This document shows, piece by piece, positions 49,578 to 58,661 of a stretch of DNA of 64,000 nt. This DNA comes from Rhodobacteraceae bacterium Alg231-04 (GTDB lineage: Bacteria > Pseudomonadota > Alphaproteobacteria > Rhodobacterales > Rhodobacteraceae): the NCBI GenBank assembly GCA_900143635.1, contig FREY01000007.1:124001-188000 (forward strand). The letters are read 5' to 3'. Within the stretch, counting starts at the first letter, position 1; every line of letters begins with the position of its first letter. The notes beneath the pieces were generated by a model that had not been told where the DNA came from, made no database searches, and saw only the letters and a list, made by a program, of their open reading frames with translations. The translations under genes were made by a program, and so were the position numbers.

Positions 49578-51062
49578 ATGGTGGATCAATCCCGGATCGA
49601 CACCCTGCGCGCGGCCCCTGTGGCCGCCCGCAAACTTCTGATCGATGGCAAATGGCAGGAGGGCGAAGGCCGTCCGGGTGAGGTGACCTCGCCCATTGAC
49701 GGCACGCATCTGACGACGCTGGAAAGCGCCTCTTCCAATGACGTGGACCGTGCGGTTGCTGCCGCCCGTGCCGCGTTTGAGGACGGGCGTTGGTCCAAGC
49801 AGCCCCCCGCAGCCCGCAAGCGCGTGCTGCACGCCATTGCCGACCGCATCCAGGCCGAGGCCGTGGAGCTTGCGGTTCTGGGGATCCGCGACAATGGCAC
49901 CGAATTCGGCATGGCGATCAACGCCGAGCCGGGATCGGCTGCCGGCACCTTCCGCTATTATGCGGAAGCGCTTGATAAAGTGGCGGGCGAAGTTGCCCCC
50001 ACACCTGAAAATATCCTTGGCCTTGTCCATCACGCGCCGGTTGGCGTGGTGGGTGCTATTGTGCCGTGGAACTTCCCACTGATGATCGGTGCGTGGAAAC
50101 TGGCGCCTGCACTGGCGCTGGGCAACTCGGTTGTTCTGAAGCCTGCCGAAAGCGCGTCTCTGTCGCTGCTGCGTCTTGCGGAAATCTGCCTTGAATGCGG
50201 CTTGCCCGAAGGCGTCTTCAACGTCGTCACCGGCCCCGGTTCGGAAACCGGCAACGCCATCGCGCATCATATGGACATCGACGTGCTGGCCTTCACCGGT
50301 TCCGGCCCCACTGGTCGTCGTCTGATGGAAGCTTCGGCGCGGTCGAACCTCAAGCGCGTCTATCTGGAGCTGGGCGGCAAATCCCCCAACATCATTTTCC
50401 CCGATGCGCCCAATCTGGCGCAGGCCGCAAAGGTGTCCGCCATGGGGATCTTCCGCAATTCGGGCCAGGTCTGCGTTGCCGCCTCGCGTTTGCTGGTCCA
50501 CGCCGACATCCACGATGAATTTGTTGCCATGGTGCAGGCCGAAGCCGAGGCCCTGCGCGTCGGTGATCCGCTGGACCTGAACAATCAGGTCGGCGCGGTG
50601 CACTCCGAGACCCAGCTGGCGCATGACCTGTCCTTCATGGACAAGGCCGTGGCCGAAGGTGGTGAAATCGTCACCGGCGGTAAGCGCATCCTTGAAGAAA
50701 CCGGCGGCACCTATATGGCCCCGACCATCATTGCGGGCGTCGAGCGGGACCACAACGTCTTCCAGAACGAGGTCTTTGGCCCGGTTTTGGCCGTATCCCG
50801 TTTTAAAACCGAGGAAGAAGCGATTTCGCTGGCCAATGCCACTGACTTTGGCCTGTCCTCGGCGGTTTGGACGTCGGATCTCAGCCGTGCGCACCGTTGT
50901 GTGGCGGGTATTCGTGCGGGTCTGGTGCATGTGAACACCTATGGTGGCGCGGATAATACCGTACCACTGGGCGGCGTTGGTCAATCCGGCAACGGCCATG
51001 ACAAATCGATGCATGCTTTCGACAAATACGCTGACCTCAAAGCGGCATGGATCCAGCTGTGA
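49578..51062 (+). CDS. Aldehyde dehydrogenase family protein
   Basis: 494 residues. PWNFPLMIGAWKLAPALALGN (NAD-binding), FTGSGPTGR (about 240), YLELGGKSPNIIF with the catalytic Glu (about 263), and FRNSGQVCVAASRLLV with the nucleophilic Cys (about 299) are intact. It belongs to the gamma-aminobutyraldehyde/betaine-aldehyde-like branch of ALDHs. In this operon it would oxidise the aldehyde produced by the downstream phospho-lyase. The downstream gene begins inside its 3' end. Confidence 0.92.
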   Translation: MVDQSRIDTLRAAPVAARKLLIDGKWQEGEGRPGEVTSPIDGTHLTTLESASSNDVDRAVAAARAAFEDGRWSKQPPAARKRVLHAIADRIQAEAVELAVLGIRDNGTEFGMAINAEPGSAAGTFRYYAEALDKVAGEVAPTPENILGLVHHAPVGVVGAIVPWNFPLMIGAWKLAPALALGNSVVLKPAESASLSLLRLAEICLECGLPEGVFNVVTGPGSETGNAIAHHMDIDVLAFTGSGPTGRRLMEASARSNLKRVYLELGGKSPNIIFPDAPNLAQAAKVSAMGIFRNSGQVCVAASRLLVHADIHDEFVAMVQAEAEALRVGDPLDLNNQVGAVHSETQLAHDLSFMDKAVAEGGEIVTGGKRILEETGGTYMAPTIIAGVERDHNVFQNEVFGPVLAVSRFKTEEEAISLANATDFGLSSAVWTSDLSRAHRCVAGIRAGLVHVNTYGGADNTVPLGGVGQSGNGHDKSMHAFDKYADLKAAWIQL

Positions 51063-52357
51063 CCGCAACGACCCAAGATCTGATGGCGCGCCGGGCAAAG
51101 CTGCTCGGCCCCAACATCCCCACCTTCTATGAGGAGCCCGTTCACATGGTGAAGGGCGAGGGGGTCTGGGTCTGGGACGCAGAGGGACGCAAGTACCTCG
51201 ACTGCTACAACAACGTGCCCCATGTGGGGCACTGCCACCCTAAGGTGGTGGAGACCATCGCAAAACAGGCCGCCACGCTGAACACGCACACGCGCTACCC
51301 GCACGCGGGCATCCTCGACTATGTGGAGGCGCTGACCGACACGTTTGACGATCCGCTGAACACCGCGATCATGACCTGCACGGGCTCCGAGGCAAACGAC
51401 ATTGCCCTGCGCATGGCGCAGGCGGTGACTGGCAATATGGGGGTGATCGCCTCTGATCAAACCTATCACGGCAACACTGTCGCCGTGTCTCAGCTCAGCC
51501 GTACCAACCCGCCGCCGGGCGGGTTTTGGGACCATATGGCCTTTGTGCCGGCCCCGGACAGCTACCGCCCCCTTGGCGGTGAGGGCGGCATGGCCCATGC
51601 ACAGGCCTTTGCGGATGAGGTGCAAAAACAGATTGATGCGCTGGCCGAACGTGGCCATGGGCTCAGCTGCCTGATCATCTGTCCCTACTTCGCCAACGAA
51701 GGCTTCCCGGATCTGGAGCAGGGCTGGCTTGCGCCTGCCATTGAGAAGGTCCGCGCCGCAGGCGGCATTGTCATCGCCGATGAAGTGCAGCCCGGTTTCG
51801 GCCGTGTCGGCTCGCATTTCTGGGGCCACCAGCGGGCAGGGTTCACGCCGGACGTGGTGACGCTGGGCAAGCCGATGGCCAATGGCCACCCGGTGGGCGG
51901 TGTTGTGACCTCGATGGAGGTGATGAGCGCCTTTCGCAACTCCTTCAAGTATTTCAACACGTTCGGCGGCAACCCCGTCTCGGCAGCTGCCGCGATGGCG
52001 ACGCTGAAAGTGGTGCAGGAGGAAGGCTTGCAGCAAAACGCGCTGGAGGTCGGCAACTACGCCCGCGAGGGCCTGCGCAAGCTGGCAGAAACCCACGCCT
52101 GCATCGGTGATGTGCGCGGCTCGGGCCTGTTCTTCGGGGCTGAGATGGTGCTGGACCGTGCCACAAAAGAGCCGGCAGCGGCATTTGTCAAACGTGTCGC
52201 CAATGGCATGCGCCAGAAGGGCGTGCTGCTGAACTTCCTCGGTGTGAACTACAACGCCCTGAAGATCCGCCCGCCCATGTGCGTCAGCCGTGAAAACGCC
52301 GACCTGATGCTGGAAACACTGGATCAGGTGCTGACAGAGACACCGCTGGAACCATGA
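51047..52357 (+). CDS. AGXT2L-type PLP phospho-lyase (class III aminotransferase fold)
   Basis: 436 residues. KYLDCYNNVPHVGHCHPKVV, CTGSEANDIALRMAQ, IVIADEVQPGFGRVGSHFWG and TLGKPMANGHPVGGVV (PLP Lys) are class III motifs in the form specific to the AGXT2L1/AGXT2L2 branch, which eliminates phosphate and ammonia from O-phospho-amino alcohols (phosphoethanolamine, 5-phosphohydroxylysine) rather than transaminating. An APH-type kinase gene overlaps its end and an aldehyde dehydrogenase its start, exactly the partners expected. A GTG at 51059 is an alternative start. Substrate not determined; ordinary transamination remains possible. Confidence 0.8.
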   Translation: MDPAVTATTQDLMARRAKLLGPNIPTFYEEPVHMVKGEGVWVWDAEGRKYLDCYNNVPHVGHCHPKVVETIAKQAATLNTHTRYPHAGILDYVEALTDTFDDPLNTAIMTCTGSEANDIALRMAQAVTGNMGVIASDQTYHGNTVAVSQLSRTNPPPGGFWDHMAFVPAPDSYRPLGGEGGMAHAQAFADEVQKQIDALAERGHGLSCLIICPYFANEGFPDLEQGWLAPAIEKVRAAGGIVIADEVQPGFGRVGSHFWGHQRAGFTPDVVTLGKPMANGHPVGGVVTSMEVMSAFRNSFKYFNTFGGNPVSAAAAMATLKVVQEEGLQQNALEVGNYAREGLRKLAETHACIGDVRGSGLFFGAEMVLDRATKEPAAAFVKRVANGMRQKGVLLNFLGVNYNALKIRPPMCVSRENADLMLETLDQVLTETPLEP

Positions 52358-53289
52358 GCAGGGACGTGCAGGCAGCGCTCGCCCTTTGGGGCATGGAAGG
52401 CGCATCCGCCCGGCTGATCGCAGAGCGCGAGAATTCGGTTTGGAAGGTAGACCATGAAGGCAGCGCCTATGCGCTGCGCTTCCACCGCCCCGGCTATCGC
52501 AACCCGGCAGAGTTGCAATCCGAACTGCAGTGGATGGCGATGCTGGCGGAAGGCGGCGTGTCGGTGCCGCGCCCGATCCCGCTTCTGGCAGGGGGCTTTA
52601 CCGGCATGAAGGGGGAGCAGGCGATGAGCATGCTCACCTGGATGGGTGGTGCACCCATCGGGGAGGCGGGCGCGCTGTTTGACACCTCCGATCCGCGCGC
52701 GCTGGCTGTTTCGGTGGGGCGCGAGATGGCCCGGATGCATGACCTGACCGACGCCTGGGAACTGCCCGAAGACTTCACCCGCCCCGACTGGCGGCGCGAA
52801 GGCCTGCTGAGCGAGGACCCGCTCTGGGGCCGGTTCTGGGAGCATCCCGACCTGACCCCGGCGCAGCGGGATTTGTTTCTGCAGGCCCGCGCCAAGGCGG
52901 ATGCGCGTCTGCGCGACACGGGCGATGCGCTGGATCAGGGGCTGATCCACGCGGATCTGCTGTGTGAAAACGTGATGCTAGACGCGGGCCGGCCGGTGTT
53001 CATCGACTTTGACGATGCCGTCATTGGCTACCGCGATTTCGAGCTGGCCACCTTCCTGAAGAAATCCATGCACCAGCCTTATTTCGCAGAGATGCGTGCG
53101 GGCGTTCTGGAGGGCTACAGCGCCCGCCGTGTGGTGACAGAGGATGCGCTGGACTTTGCGCTGCTGCTGCGCGCGCTGACATACCCCGGCTGGATCATCT
53201 CCCGGCTGGATGAACCGGGCAATGCAGAACGCTCTGCCCGACAGCTGGCCCAGGCACTGGAGCTGGCGGAGACATTTGTGACGACGTAA
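52354..53289 (+). CDS. APH-family small-molecule kinase (homoserine/hydroxylysine kinase-like)
   Basis: 311 residues of the aminoglycoside phosphotransferase/choline kinase fold. LIAERENSVWKVDHEGSAYALRFHR is the nucleotide-binding lobe, LIHADLLCENVML (about 199-211) the catalytic H-x-D-x4-N motif, and VFIDFDDA the Mg-binding Asp. It overlaps the phospho-lyase gene by ATGA. Kinases of this family phosphorylate ethanolamine, hydroxylysine or aminopropanol in bacterial and animal pathways that use an AGXT2L lyase. The inferred job is to prime the imported amino alcohol. Confidence 0.83.
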   Translation: MSRDVQAALALWGMEGASARLIAERENSVWKVDHEGSAYALRFHRPGYRNPAELQSELQWMAMLAEGGVSVPRPIPLLAGGFTGMKGEQAMSMLTWMGGAPIGEAGALFDTSDPRALAVSVGREMARMHDLTDAWELPEDFTRPDWRREGLLSEDPLWGRFWEHPDLTPAQRDLFLQARAKADARLRDTGDALDQGLIHADLLCENVMLDAGRPVFIDFDDAVIGYRDFELATFLKKSMHQPYFAEMRAGVLEGYSARRVVTEDALDFALLLRALTYPGWIISRLDEPGNAERSARQLAQALELAETFVTT

Positions 53290-53304
53290 CGAGGAGAGAC
53301 TTCC

Positions 53305-54537
53305 ATGGGCGACGCCAAGACAATTCTTGTCGCAGGGACATATGACACCAAAGATGACGAGCTGGGCTATCTGGCCGACGTTATCCGCGGTCAGGGCGGC
53401 CATGTGCTGACCATGGATGTGAGCGTGCTGGGTGATCCCAGCCAGCCCACCGATCTCTCCAAACACGACGTGGCGGCGGCGGGTGGCTCTTCGATAGAAG
53501 AGGCGATTGCCTCAGGCAATGAAAACATCGCTATGCAGATCATGGCGCGTGGTTCGGCGGCAGCGGCGCTGAAGCTCTACATGGATGGCGAGATTGACGG
53601 CGTCATCGTGCTGGGTGGCACCATGGGCACCGATCTGGCGCTTGACCTCTGTGCGGCACTGCCGGTTGGCGTTCCGAAATATGTGGTCTCCACCGTGTCC
53701 TTTTCCGCGCTGATCCCGCCGGAGCGTCTGCCGTCTGACGTGCAGATGATCCTCTGGGCCGGCGGGCTTTACGGGTTGAACTCGATCTGCAAGGCCTCAC
53801 TGTCGCAAGCAGCGGGCGCCGTGCTGGGGGCCGCGCGCGCGGTGGAAAAACCCAAGCGGGACAAGCCGCTGATCGGCATGACCTCCTTCGGCAAGACCGT
53901 GCTGCGCTATATGGTGACGCTGAAGCCCGCACTAGAGGAACGCGGCTATGAGGTTGCGGTGTTCCACGCCACCGGCATGGGTGGGCGGGCGTTTGAAAGC
54001 CTGGCCGCCGAGGGTGCCTTTGCCGCGGTCTTTGATTTCGCCAGTCAGGAAGTCAGCAATCACATGTTTGGTGGCCTGTCTGCGGGTGCAGACCGGATGA
54101 CCAATGCCGGCAGGTCCGGCACGCCGCAGCTGGTCGCACCGGGCTGCTATGATCTGGTGGATTTCGTCGGCTGGCAGCCGGTGCCGCGCAAGTTGGAAGG
54201 CAAAGAGGCCCATGCCCATAACCGCCTGCTGACCAGTGCCATGCTGGACGCAGATGAACGTCGCGATGTGGCGCGCACCATCTGCGAAAAACTCTCCTCT
54301 GCCACCGGTCCTGTGGCCTTCCTGCTGCCCGAACAGGGCGGTAATGAATGGGACCGTCCGGGCGGAGAGCTGCATGACGCCGAAGGGCTGGGTGCCTTTT
54401 GTGCCGAGATGAAAGCGCATGTCCCTGGCAATGTGCAGCTGCACGCGCTGGACACGCATATCAACGATGCGGCCTTCTGTGAGGCGGCGCTGGAAATCTT
54501 TGATGGCTGGCGGGCCAACGGAACTATTGCAGACTGA
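53305..54537 (+). CDS. Tm-1-like ATP-binding domain protein (UPF0261)
   Basis: 410 residues. VAGTYDTKDDELGYLADVIRGQGG (N-terminal nucleotide-binding part) and IDGVIVLGGTMGTDLALDLCAALPVGVPKYVVSTVSFS are the UPF0261/Tm-1-like signature; the C-terminal half includes GMTSFGKTVLRYMV. The family is widespread near catabolic genes and some members associate with TIM-barrel hydrolases; no enzyme activity is established to my knowledge. It lies 15 bases after the kinase gene and closes the transporter operon. Confidence 0.85.
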   Translation: MGDAKTILVAGTYDTKDDELGYLADVIRGQGGHVLTMDVSVLGDPSQPTDLSKHDVAAAGGSSIEEAIASGNENIAMQIMARGSAAAALKLYMDGEIDGVIVLGGTMGTDLALDLCAALPVGVPKYVVSTVSFSALIPPERLPSDVQMILWAGGLYGLNSICKASLSQAAGAVLGAARAVEKPKRDKPLIGMTSFGKTVLRYMVTLKPALEERGYEVAVFHATGMGGRAFESLAAEGAFAAVFDFASQEVSNHMFGGLSAGADRMTNAGRSGTPQLVAPGCYDLVDFVGWQPVPRKLEGKEAHAHNRLLTSAMLDADERRDVARTICEKLSSATGPVAFLLPEQGGNEWDRPGGELHDAEGLGAFCAEMKAHVPGNVQLHALDTHINDAAFCEAALEIFDGWRANGTIAD

Positions 54538-54574
54538 CCGGACGGTCGGCTAATCTCCCGCCAACCGCGGGAGA
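54536..54574. promoter_or_regulatory. GACCGGACGGTC palindrome and adjacent hairpin before the fadB-like operon
   Basis: GACCG-GA-CGGTC (54536-54547) overlaps the UPF0261 stop codon. TCTCCCGC-CAACC-GCGGGAGA (54554-54574) is an 8-bp perfect hairpin without T-run just behind it. The palindrome resembles ACCG-N2-CGGT operators of TetR-type regulators of acyl-CoA degradation. The hairpin may end or process the upstream transcript. Together they separate the transport/phospho-lyase unit from the beta-oxidation-like unit 170 bases on. Confidence 0.45.
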
Positions 54575-54741
54575 CTCAGACATCGAGCAGAACTGGCATT
54601 TGCCGGTCCGGCCCGTTTCGGGGAAACCCGTTGCGGGCCGTTGCCATTTGCATGCAAGGTCGCCCGCAGGCAGCGATTGAACGCGCACAAAGACAGTGTG
54701 CACCCGTCCCAGAGGGCGGCAGGGAACAAAAGGATGAGTAG

Positions 54742-56829
54742 ATGACGGACGCCATTACATATGAGCGCATCGGGGATATCGCGGTTTTGAAAGCACAGAA
54801 CCCGCCAGTGAATGCGCTGGGCGTCGACGTGCGCCGGGGTCTGCTGGCTGGCATCGAACAGGCCGAAGCGGACGGGGTCAAAGCGGTTCTTATCTATGGT
54901 GACGGGCGCACATACTTTGCTGGCGCTGATATTCGCGAGTTTGGCAAGACGCCGCTGGAGCCCTATCTGCCTGATCTCTGCAATCGTATCGAAGCCTCGC
55001 CGCTGATCGTGGTCTCTGCCATGCATGGCACCGCGCTAGGTGGCGGGCTGGAAATTGCCCTGTCCTCGCATTACCGCGTCGCGGTGCCCTCGGCCCGGAT
55101 GGGCCTGCCGGAAGTGAACCTCGGCCTGATGCCCGGCGCTGGCGGTACCCAGCGTCTGCCGCGGCTGACCGGCGTTGAGGCCGCGATCGGGATCATCACA
55201 TCCGGCCGTCAGGTCGACGCCACCGAGGCTCTGGAGTTGGGTGTTGTCGACAAGATCACGGAGGGAGACCCGCGCGAGATCGGCTTGGCTTACGTGAAGG
55301 AACTTCTGGATGCCGGTGTCGTGCGTCGCGCAACCGGTGAACTGCCGCTGGCCTCGGGTGTGGATTTTGACGCCGAATATGATCGGGTTCTGAAGAAAGG
55401 CCGTGGCCAGTTGTCTCCTGCTGTTGCAGTGCGCGGTATTCAGGCCGCCGTTGAGGCGGACAGCTTTCTGGCCGGTATGAAGCGCGAGCGCGAATTGTTC
55501 ATGGAACTGATGGAAACCGACCAGCGTCAGGGTCTGATCCACGCCTTCTTCTCGGAGCGCGCGGTTTCTAAACTGCCGGAACTGAAAGGTGTTGAGTCCC
55601 GCGCACTGAATGCCATGGGCGTGATCGGCGGCGGCACCATGGGGGCGGGCATCGCCACGGCGGCCCTGCTGGCCAACCTGCCGGTGGTGCTGATCGAAAT
55701 GACCGGAGAAGCCACCGCCATGGCGCGTGGCCGCATCGAGGGCAATCTGGAAGGCGCGCTGAAACGTGGCAAGATCTCTCAGGAAAAATACGATCACCTG
55801 ACCGGTGAAGCGCTGGTGCTGTCCACTGACTATGCCGCCTTGTCGGATGTGGATCTGGTGGTCGAGGCCGTGTTCGAAAGCATGGACGTGAAACGCGATG
55901 TCTTTGGCAAGCTGGACGCCCATTGCAAACCGGGCGCGGTGCTGGCGTCGAACACCTCCTATTTGGACGTGGACGAGATCGCCGCCGCCACCTCGCGCCC
56001 GCAGGACGTGGTTGGGCTGCATTTCTTCTCGCCCGCCCATATCATGAAGCTGCTGGAAGTCGTGGTCGCCAAAGAGACCTCGCCCGAAACACTTGCCACC
56101 GGCTTTGCGCTGGGCAAACTGTTGAAGAAAGTCGCCGTGCGGTCCGGCATCTGTGACGGTTTCATTGGCAACCGGATCATGAATGCCTACCGTCGAGCGG
56201 CGGAATACATGGTGCTGGACGGGGCGTCTCCGTACCAGGTCGACAAGGTTGTGACCGGATTTGGCTTCCCGATGGGGCCCTTTGCTATGGGTGATCTGGC
56301 CGGTCTGGACATCAACTGGGCCGCCCGCAAACGCCGCGCGCCGACGCGGGATGCGCGCGAGCGGGTGCCGATGTTCTATGAAATGCTCTGCGAGGGCGGC
56401 GATTTTGGCCAGAAGACCGGCAAGGGTTTCTATATCTACGAGGAAGGCAAACGCGGCGGCGTGCCGAACCCGGCGGTGGCTGAATTGATTGCCAAGGATC
56501 AGGCGCAGCAAGGTGTGACCGCGCGGGATTTCTCGGATGAAGAAGTGCTGCGCCGCTATATGTGCGCCATGGTGAACGAGGCCGCCAAAGTGGTAGGTGA
56601 AGGCATCGCGCAGCGCTCCTTGGACGTGGATATGGTCATGCTGTTCGGCTACGGCTTCCCGCGCTTCTTCGGCGGGCCGCTCAAGTGGGCTGACATTCAG
56701 GGTCTGGAGGCTGTGCTGGCGGATATCAAATCCTACGCCAGGGCGGATGATTTCTTCTGGGCACCGGCACCGTTGCTGGAACAGCTGGTGGCGGAGGGCA
56801 AGTCCTTCGACGATCTGAACAAAGGATAA
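54742..56829 (+). CDS. FadB/FadJ-like enoyl-CoA hydratase/3-hydroxyacyl-CoA dehydrogenase
   Basis: 695 residues. The N-terminal crotonase domain (about 1-190) has [20 protein letters not shown] and [20 protein letters not shown], with both catalytic glutamates present. The middle dehydrogenase domain (about 290-475) has [18 protein letters not shown] (NAD) and [16 protein letters not shown] (catalytic His). The C-terminal domain has [30 protein letters not shown]. It hydrates enoyl-CoA and oxidises 3-hydroxyacyl-CoA. It is first in a unit with a thiolase four bases downstream. Confidence 0.92.
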   Translation: MTDAITYERIGDIAVLKAQNPPVNALGVDVRRGLLAGIEQAEADGVKAVLIYGDGRTYFAGADIREFGKTPLEPYLPDLCNRIEASPLIVVSAMHGTALGGGLEIALSSHYRVAVPSARMGLPEVNLGLMPGAGGTQRLPRLTGVEAAIGIITSGRQVDATEALELGVVDKITEGDPREIGLAYVKELLDAGVVRRATGELPLASGVDFDAEYDRVLKKGRGQLSPAVAVRGIQAAVEADSFLAGMKRERELFMELMETDQRQGLIHAFFSERAVSKLPELKGVESRALNAMGVIGGGTMGAGIATAALLANLPVVLIEMTGEATAMARGRIEGNLEGALKRGKISQEKYDHLTGEALVLSTDYAALSDVDLVVEAVFESMDVKRDVFGKLDAHCKPGAVLASNTSYLDVDEIAAATSRPQDVVGLHFFSPAHIMKLLEVVVAKETSPETLATGFALGKLLKKVAVRSGICDGFIGNRIMNAYRRAAEYMVLDGASPYQVDKVVTGFGFPMGPFAMGDLAGLDINWAARKRRAPTRDARERVPMFYEMLCEGGDFGQKTGKGFYIYEEGKRGGVPNPAVAELIAKDQAQQGVTARDFSDEEVLRRYMCAMVNEAAKVVGEGIAQRSLDVDMVMLFGYGFPRFFGGPLKWADIQGLEAVLADIKSYARADDFFWAPAPLLEQLVAEGKSFDDLNKG

Positions 56830-56833
56830 TCTC

Positions 56834-58009
56834 ATGAAACAGGCGGTCATCGTCTCTGCCGCCCGCACCGGGCTGGCGAAATCCTTTCGCGGGTCGTTCA
56901 ACATGACCCATGGCGCCACCATGGGCGGGCATGCGGTGGCCGCTGCAGTGGAGCGCGCCGGCATCGACGGTGCAGAGATCGAAGACGCCATCATCGGCTG
57001 CGGCTTCCCCGAAGGCGCGACAGGCCAGAACATCGCCCGCCAGATCGCCATCCGCGCCGGGCTGCCGGTGACGGCATCGGGCATGACGGTGAACCGTTTT
57101 TGTTCGTCTGGGCTGCAATCCATCGCACTGGCGGCGCATCAGATCATGGCCGAGGGCGCAGGCCCGATGGTGGCAGGCGGTGTCGAAAGCATCTCGATGG
57201 TGCAACCGCAGATCAAGAGCGCGCGCGAAGCCTGGATCGAGGAACATAAGCCCGCGATCTACATGGAGATGATCGAAACGGCGGATATCGTGGCGCAACG
57301 CTATAGGATCAGCCGCGAAGAACAGGATGCCTATGGGTTGCGCAGCCAGCAGCGAATTGCCGCGGCGCAGGACGCCGGGCTGTTTTCAGACGAAATCGTG
57401 CCAATGCAGACCACCATGGCGGTGAAGGACCGCGAAACCGGTGAGGTCTCGCAGCGCGAAGTCACCGTGGACCGCGACGAATGCAACCGACCCGGCACCA
57501 CGGCCGATGGGTTGGCGGGGCTGGCTCCTGTGCGCGGGGAGGGGCAGTTTGTTACCGCAGGCAATGCCTCGCAGCTGTCGGATGGGGCAGCCGCATTGGT
57601 GCTGATGGATGCTGATGATGCCGAAAAACGCGGGCTTGAACCGCTGGGCGCCTTCAAGGGCTTCCGCGTTGCCGGTTGTGAACCCGATGAGATGGGCATC
57701 GGCCCGGTCTTTGCTGTACCCCGTCTGCTGCAGCGCCACGGGCTGACAATGCAGGACATTGACCTGTGGGAGCTGAACGAGGCCTTTGCGTCGCAGGCGC
57801 TTTACTGTCGTGATCGGCTGGGCATTGATCCCGAGATCTGCAACGTCAACGGCGGCTCCATCGCCATCGGACATCCCTTTGGCATGACCGGCGCGCGGAT
57901 GGCCGGGCACCTGATGTACGAGGGACAGCGCCGTGGTGCCAAGCTGGGCGTGGCGACCATGTGTATCGGCGGCGGCATGGGCGCGGCTGGGCTGTTTGAG
58001 ATCTACTGA
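56834..58009 (+). CDS. Acetyl-CoA C-acyltransferase (thiolase)
   Basis: 391 residues. TVNRFCSSGLQSIALAAHQIM (nucleophilic Cys90), NVNGGSIAIGHPFGMTGAR (His) and VATMCIGGGMGAAGLFEIY (second Cys) complete the active site. It cleaves 3-ketoacyl-CoA with CoA. Directly following the FadB-like gene, it completes a beta-oxidation pair. No acyl-CoA dehydrogenase lies in the window, so the entry step may use an enoyl-CoA made elsewhere. Confidence 0.92.
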   Translation: MKQAVIVSAARTGLAKSFRGSFNMTHGATMGGHAVAAAVERAGIDGAEIEDAIIGCGFPEGATGQNIARQIAIRAGLPVTASGMTVNRFCSSGLQSIALAAHQIMAEGAGPMVAGGVESISMVQPQIKSAREAWIEEHKPAIYMEMIETADIVAQRYRISREEQDAYGLRSQQRIAAAQDAGLFSDEIVPMQTTMAVKDRETGEVSQREVTVDRDECNRPGTTADGLAGLAPVRGEGQFVTAGNASQLSDGAAALVLMDADDAEKRGLEPLGAFKGFRVAGCEPDEMGIGPVFAVPRLLQRHGLTMQDIDLWELNEAFASQALYCRDRLGIDPEICNVNGGSIAIGHPFGMTGARMAGHLMYEGQRRGAKLGVATMCIGGGMGAAGLFEIY

Positions 58010-58087
58010 TCCTTTCACGCGGCTTGTGGCCTCGTTAGGCACAAGCCTCCCCGCCCCTAAGCGGACAGAATATAAACGGAGCCCGCC

Positions 58088-58516
58088 ATGACCGCAGATA
58101 CCCCCGGTTCATCCGATGCCGCCCGCCTGATCACTGATCCGGGCTGCCAACAGATGGTTGGCTACCGAACGGAGGTATTTGCGGGTGAGGGCCGGGCCGT
58201 GGTCTCGCTGGACATGGATCCCCGCCACTGCAACCGCCACGGCATTCTGCATGGGGGCATGGCGGCAACCCTTCTGGATGTGGCATGTGGGCAGGCTGCC
58301 GCCGGCTATTTTGACCCCAGCGATCCGCCGCCGGTGGTGACGGTGTCCCTGAACCTGTCCTACGTTGCATCGGCGCAGAGCGGTACGCGGATTGCTGAGG
58401 GCACGGTGGTCGGCGGCGGGCGCTCTATTCTTCATGCCCGCGGTGAGCTGCGCGACGATACAGGCAGGATACTGGCCAGCGCGACCGGTGTTTTCCGGCG
58501 CCTAGGCCGTCGATAA
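58088..58516 (+). CDS. PaaI-family hot-dog thioesterase
   Basis: 142 residues. HCNRHGILHGGMAATLLDVACGQAA (about 46-70) is the catalytic helix region of the 4HBT/PaaI family (HGGxxxTLxD), and VVTVSLNLSYVASAQSGTRIAEG and GRSILHARGELRDDTGRILASATGVFRRL the following strands. It hydrolyses an aryl- or short acyl-CoA, possibly to recover CoA from dead-end intermediates. It is 78 bases after the thiolase gene. Confidence 0.87.
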   Translation: MTADTPGSSDAARLITDPGCQQMVGYRTEVFAGEGRAVVSLDMDPRHCNRHGILHGGMAATLLDVACGQAAAGYFDPSDPPPVVTVSLNLSYVASAQSGTRIAEGTVVGGGRSILHARGELRDDTGRILASATGVFRRLGRR

Positions 58517-58661
58517 TGTGTTTTCAGGGCGATGTTGGGCTTTTGTTCTGATTAACTGTCCTTTTGTTCAGGTAAATTGGCTTTTTGATCGGATTTTCTG
58601 GAGAAACATCCCGTAATCGGGCTATATAAAATCTGAACCTAGGTACTTTTTTGGAACAGCT

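Noticed and set aside
49557-51098. A 513-codon minus-strand frame opposite the aldehyde dehydrogenase
   Set aside because: The plus-strand frame contains all ALDH catalytic residues; the antisense frame has no recognisable domain.
50981-52405. A 474-codon minus-strand frame opposite the phospho-lyase
   Set aside because: Antisense to a PLP enzyme with full motifs; translation is compositionally typical of a shadow.
44100-53289. Interpretation as a taurine catabolic cluster because of the omega-aminotransferase
   Set aside because: No Xsc, TauR or TauABC homologue is present, and the second class III enzyme has phospho-lyase rather than taurine-transaminase features.
55036-57123. A 695-codon minus-strand frame opposite the FadB-like gene and thiolase
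   Set aside because: Antisense shadow of two well-supported enzymes; low-complexity His/Arg/Gln-rich translation without motifs.
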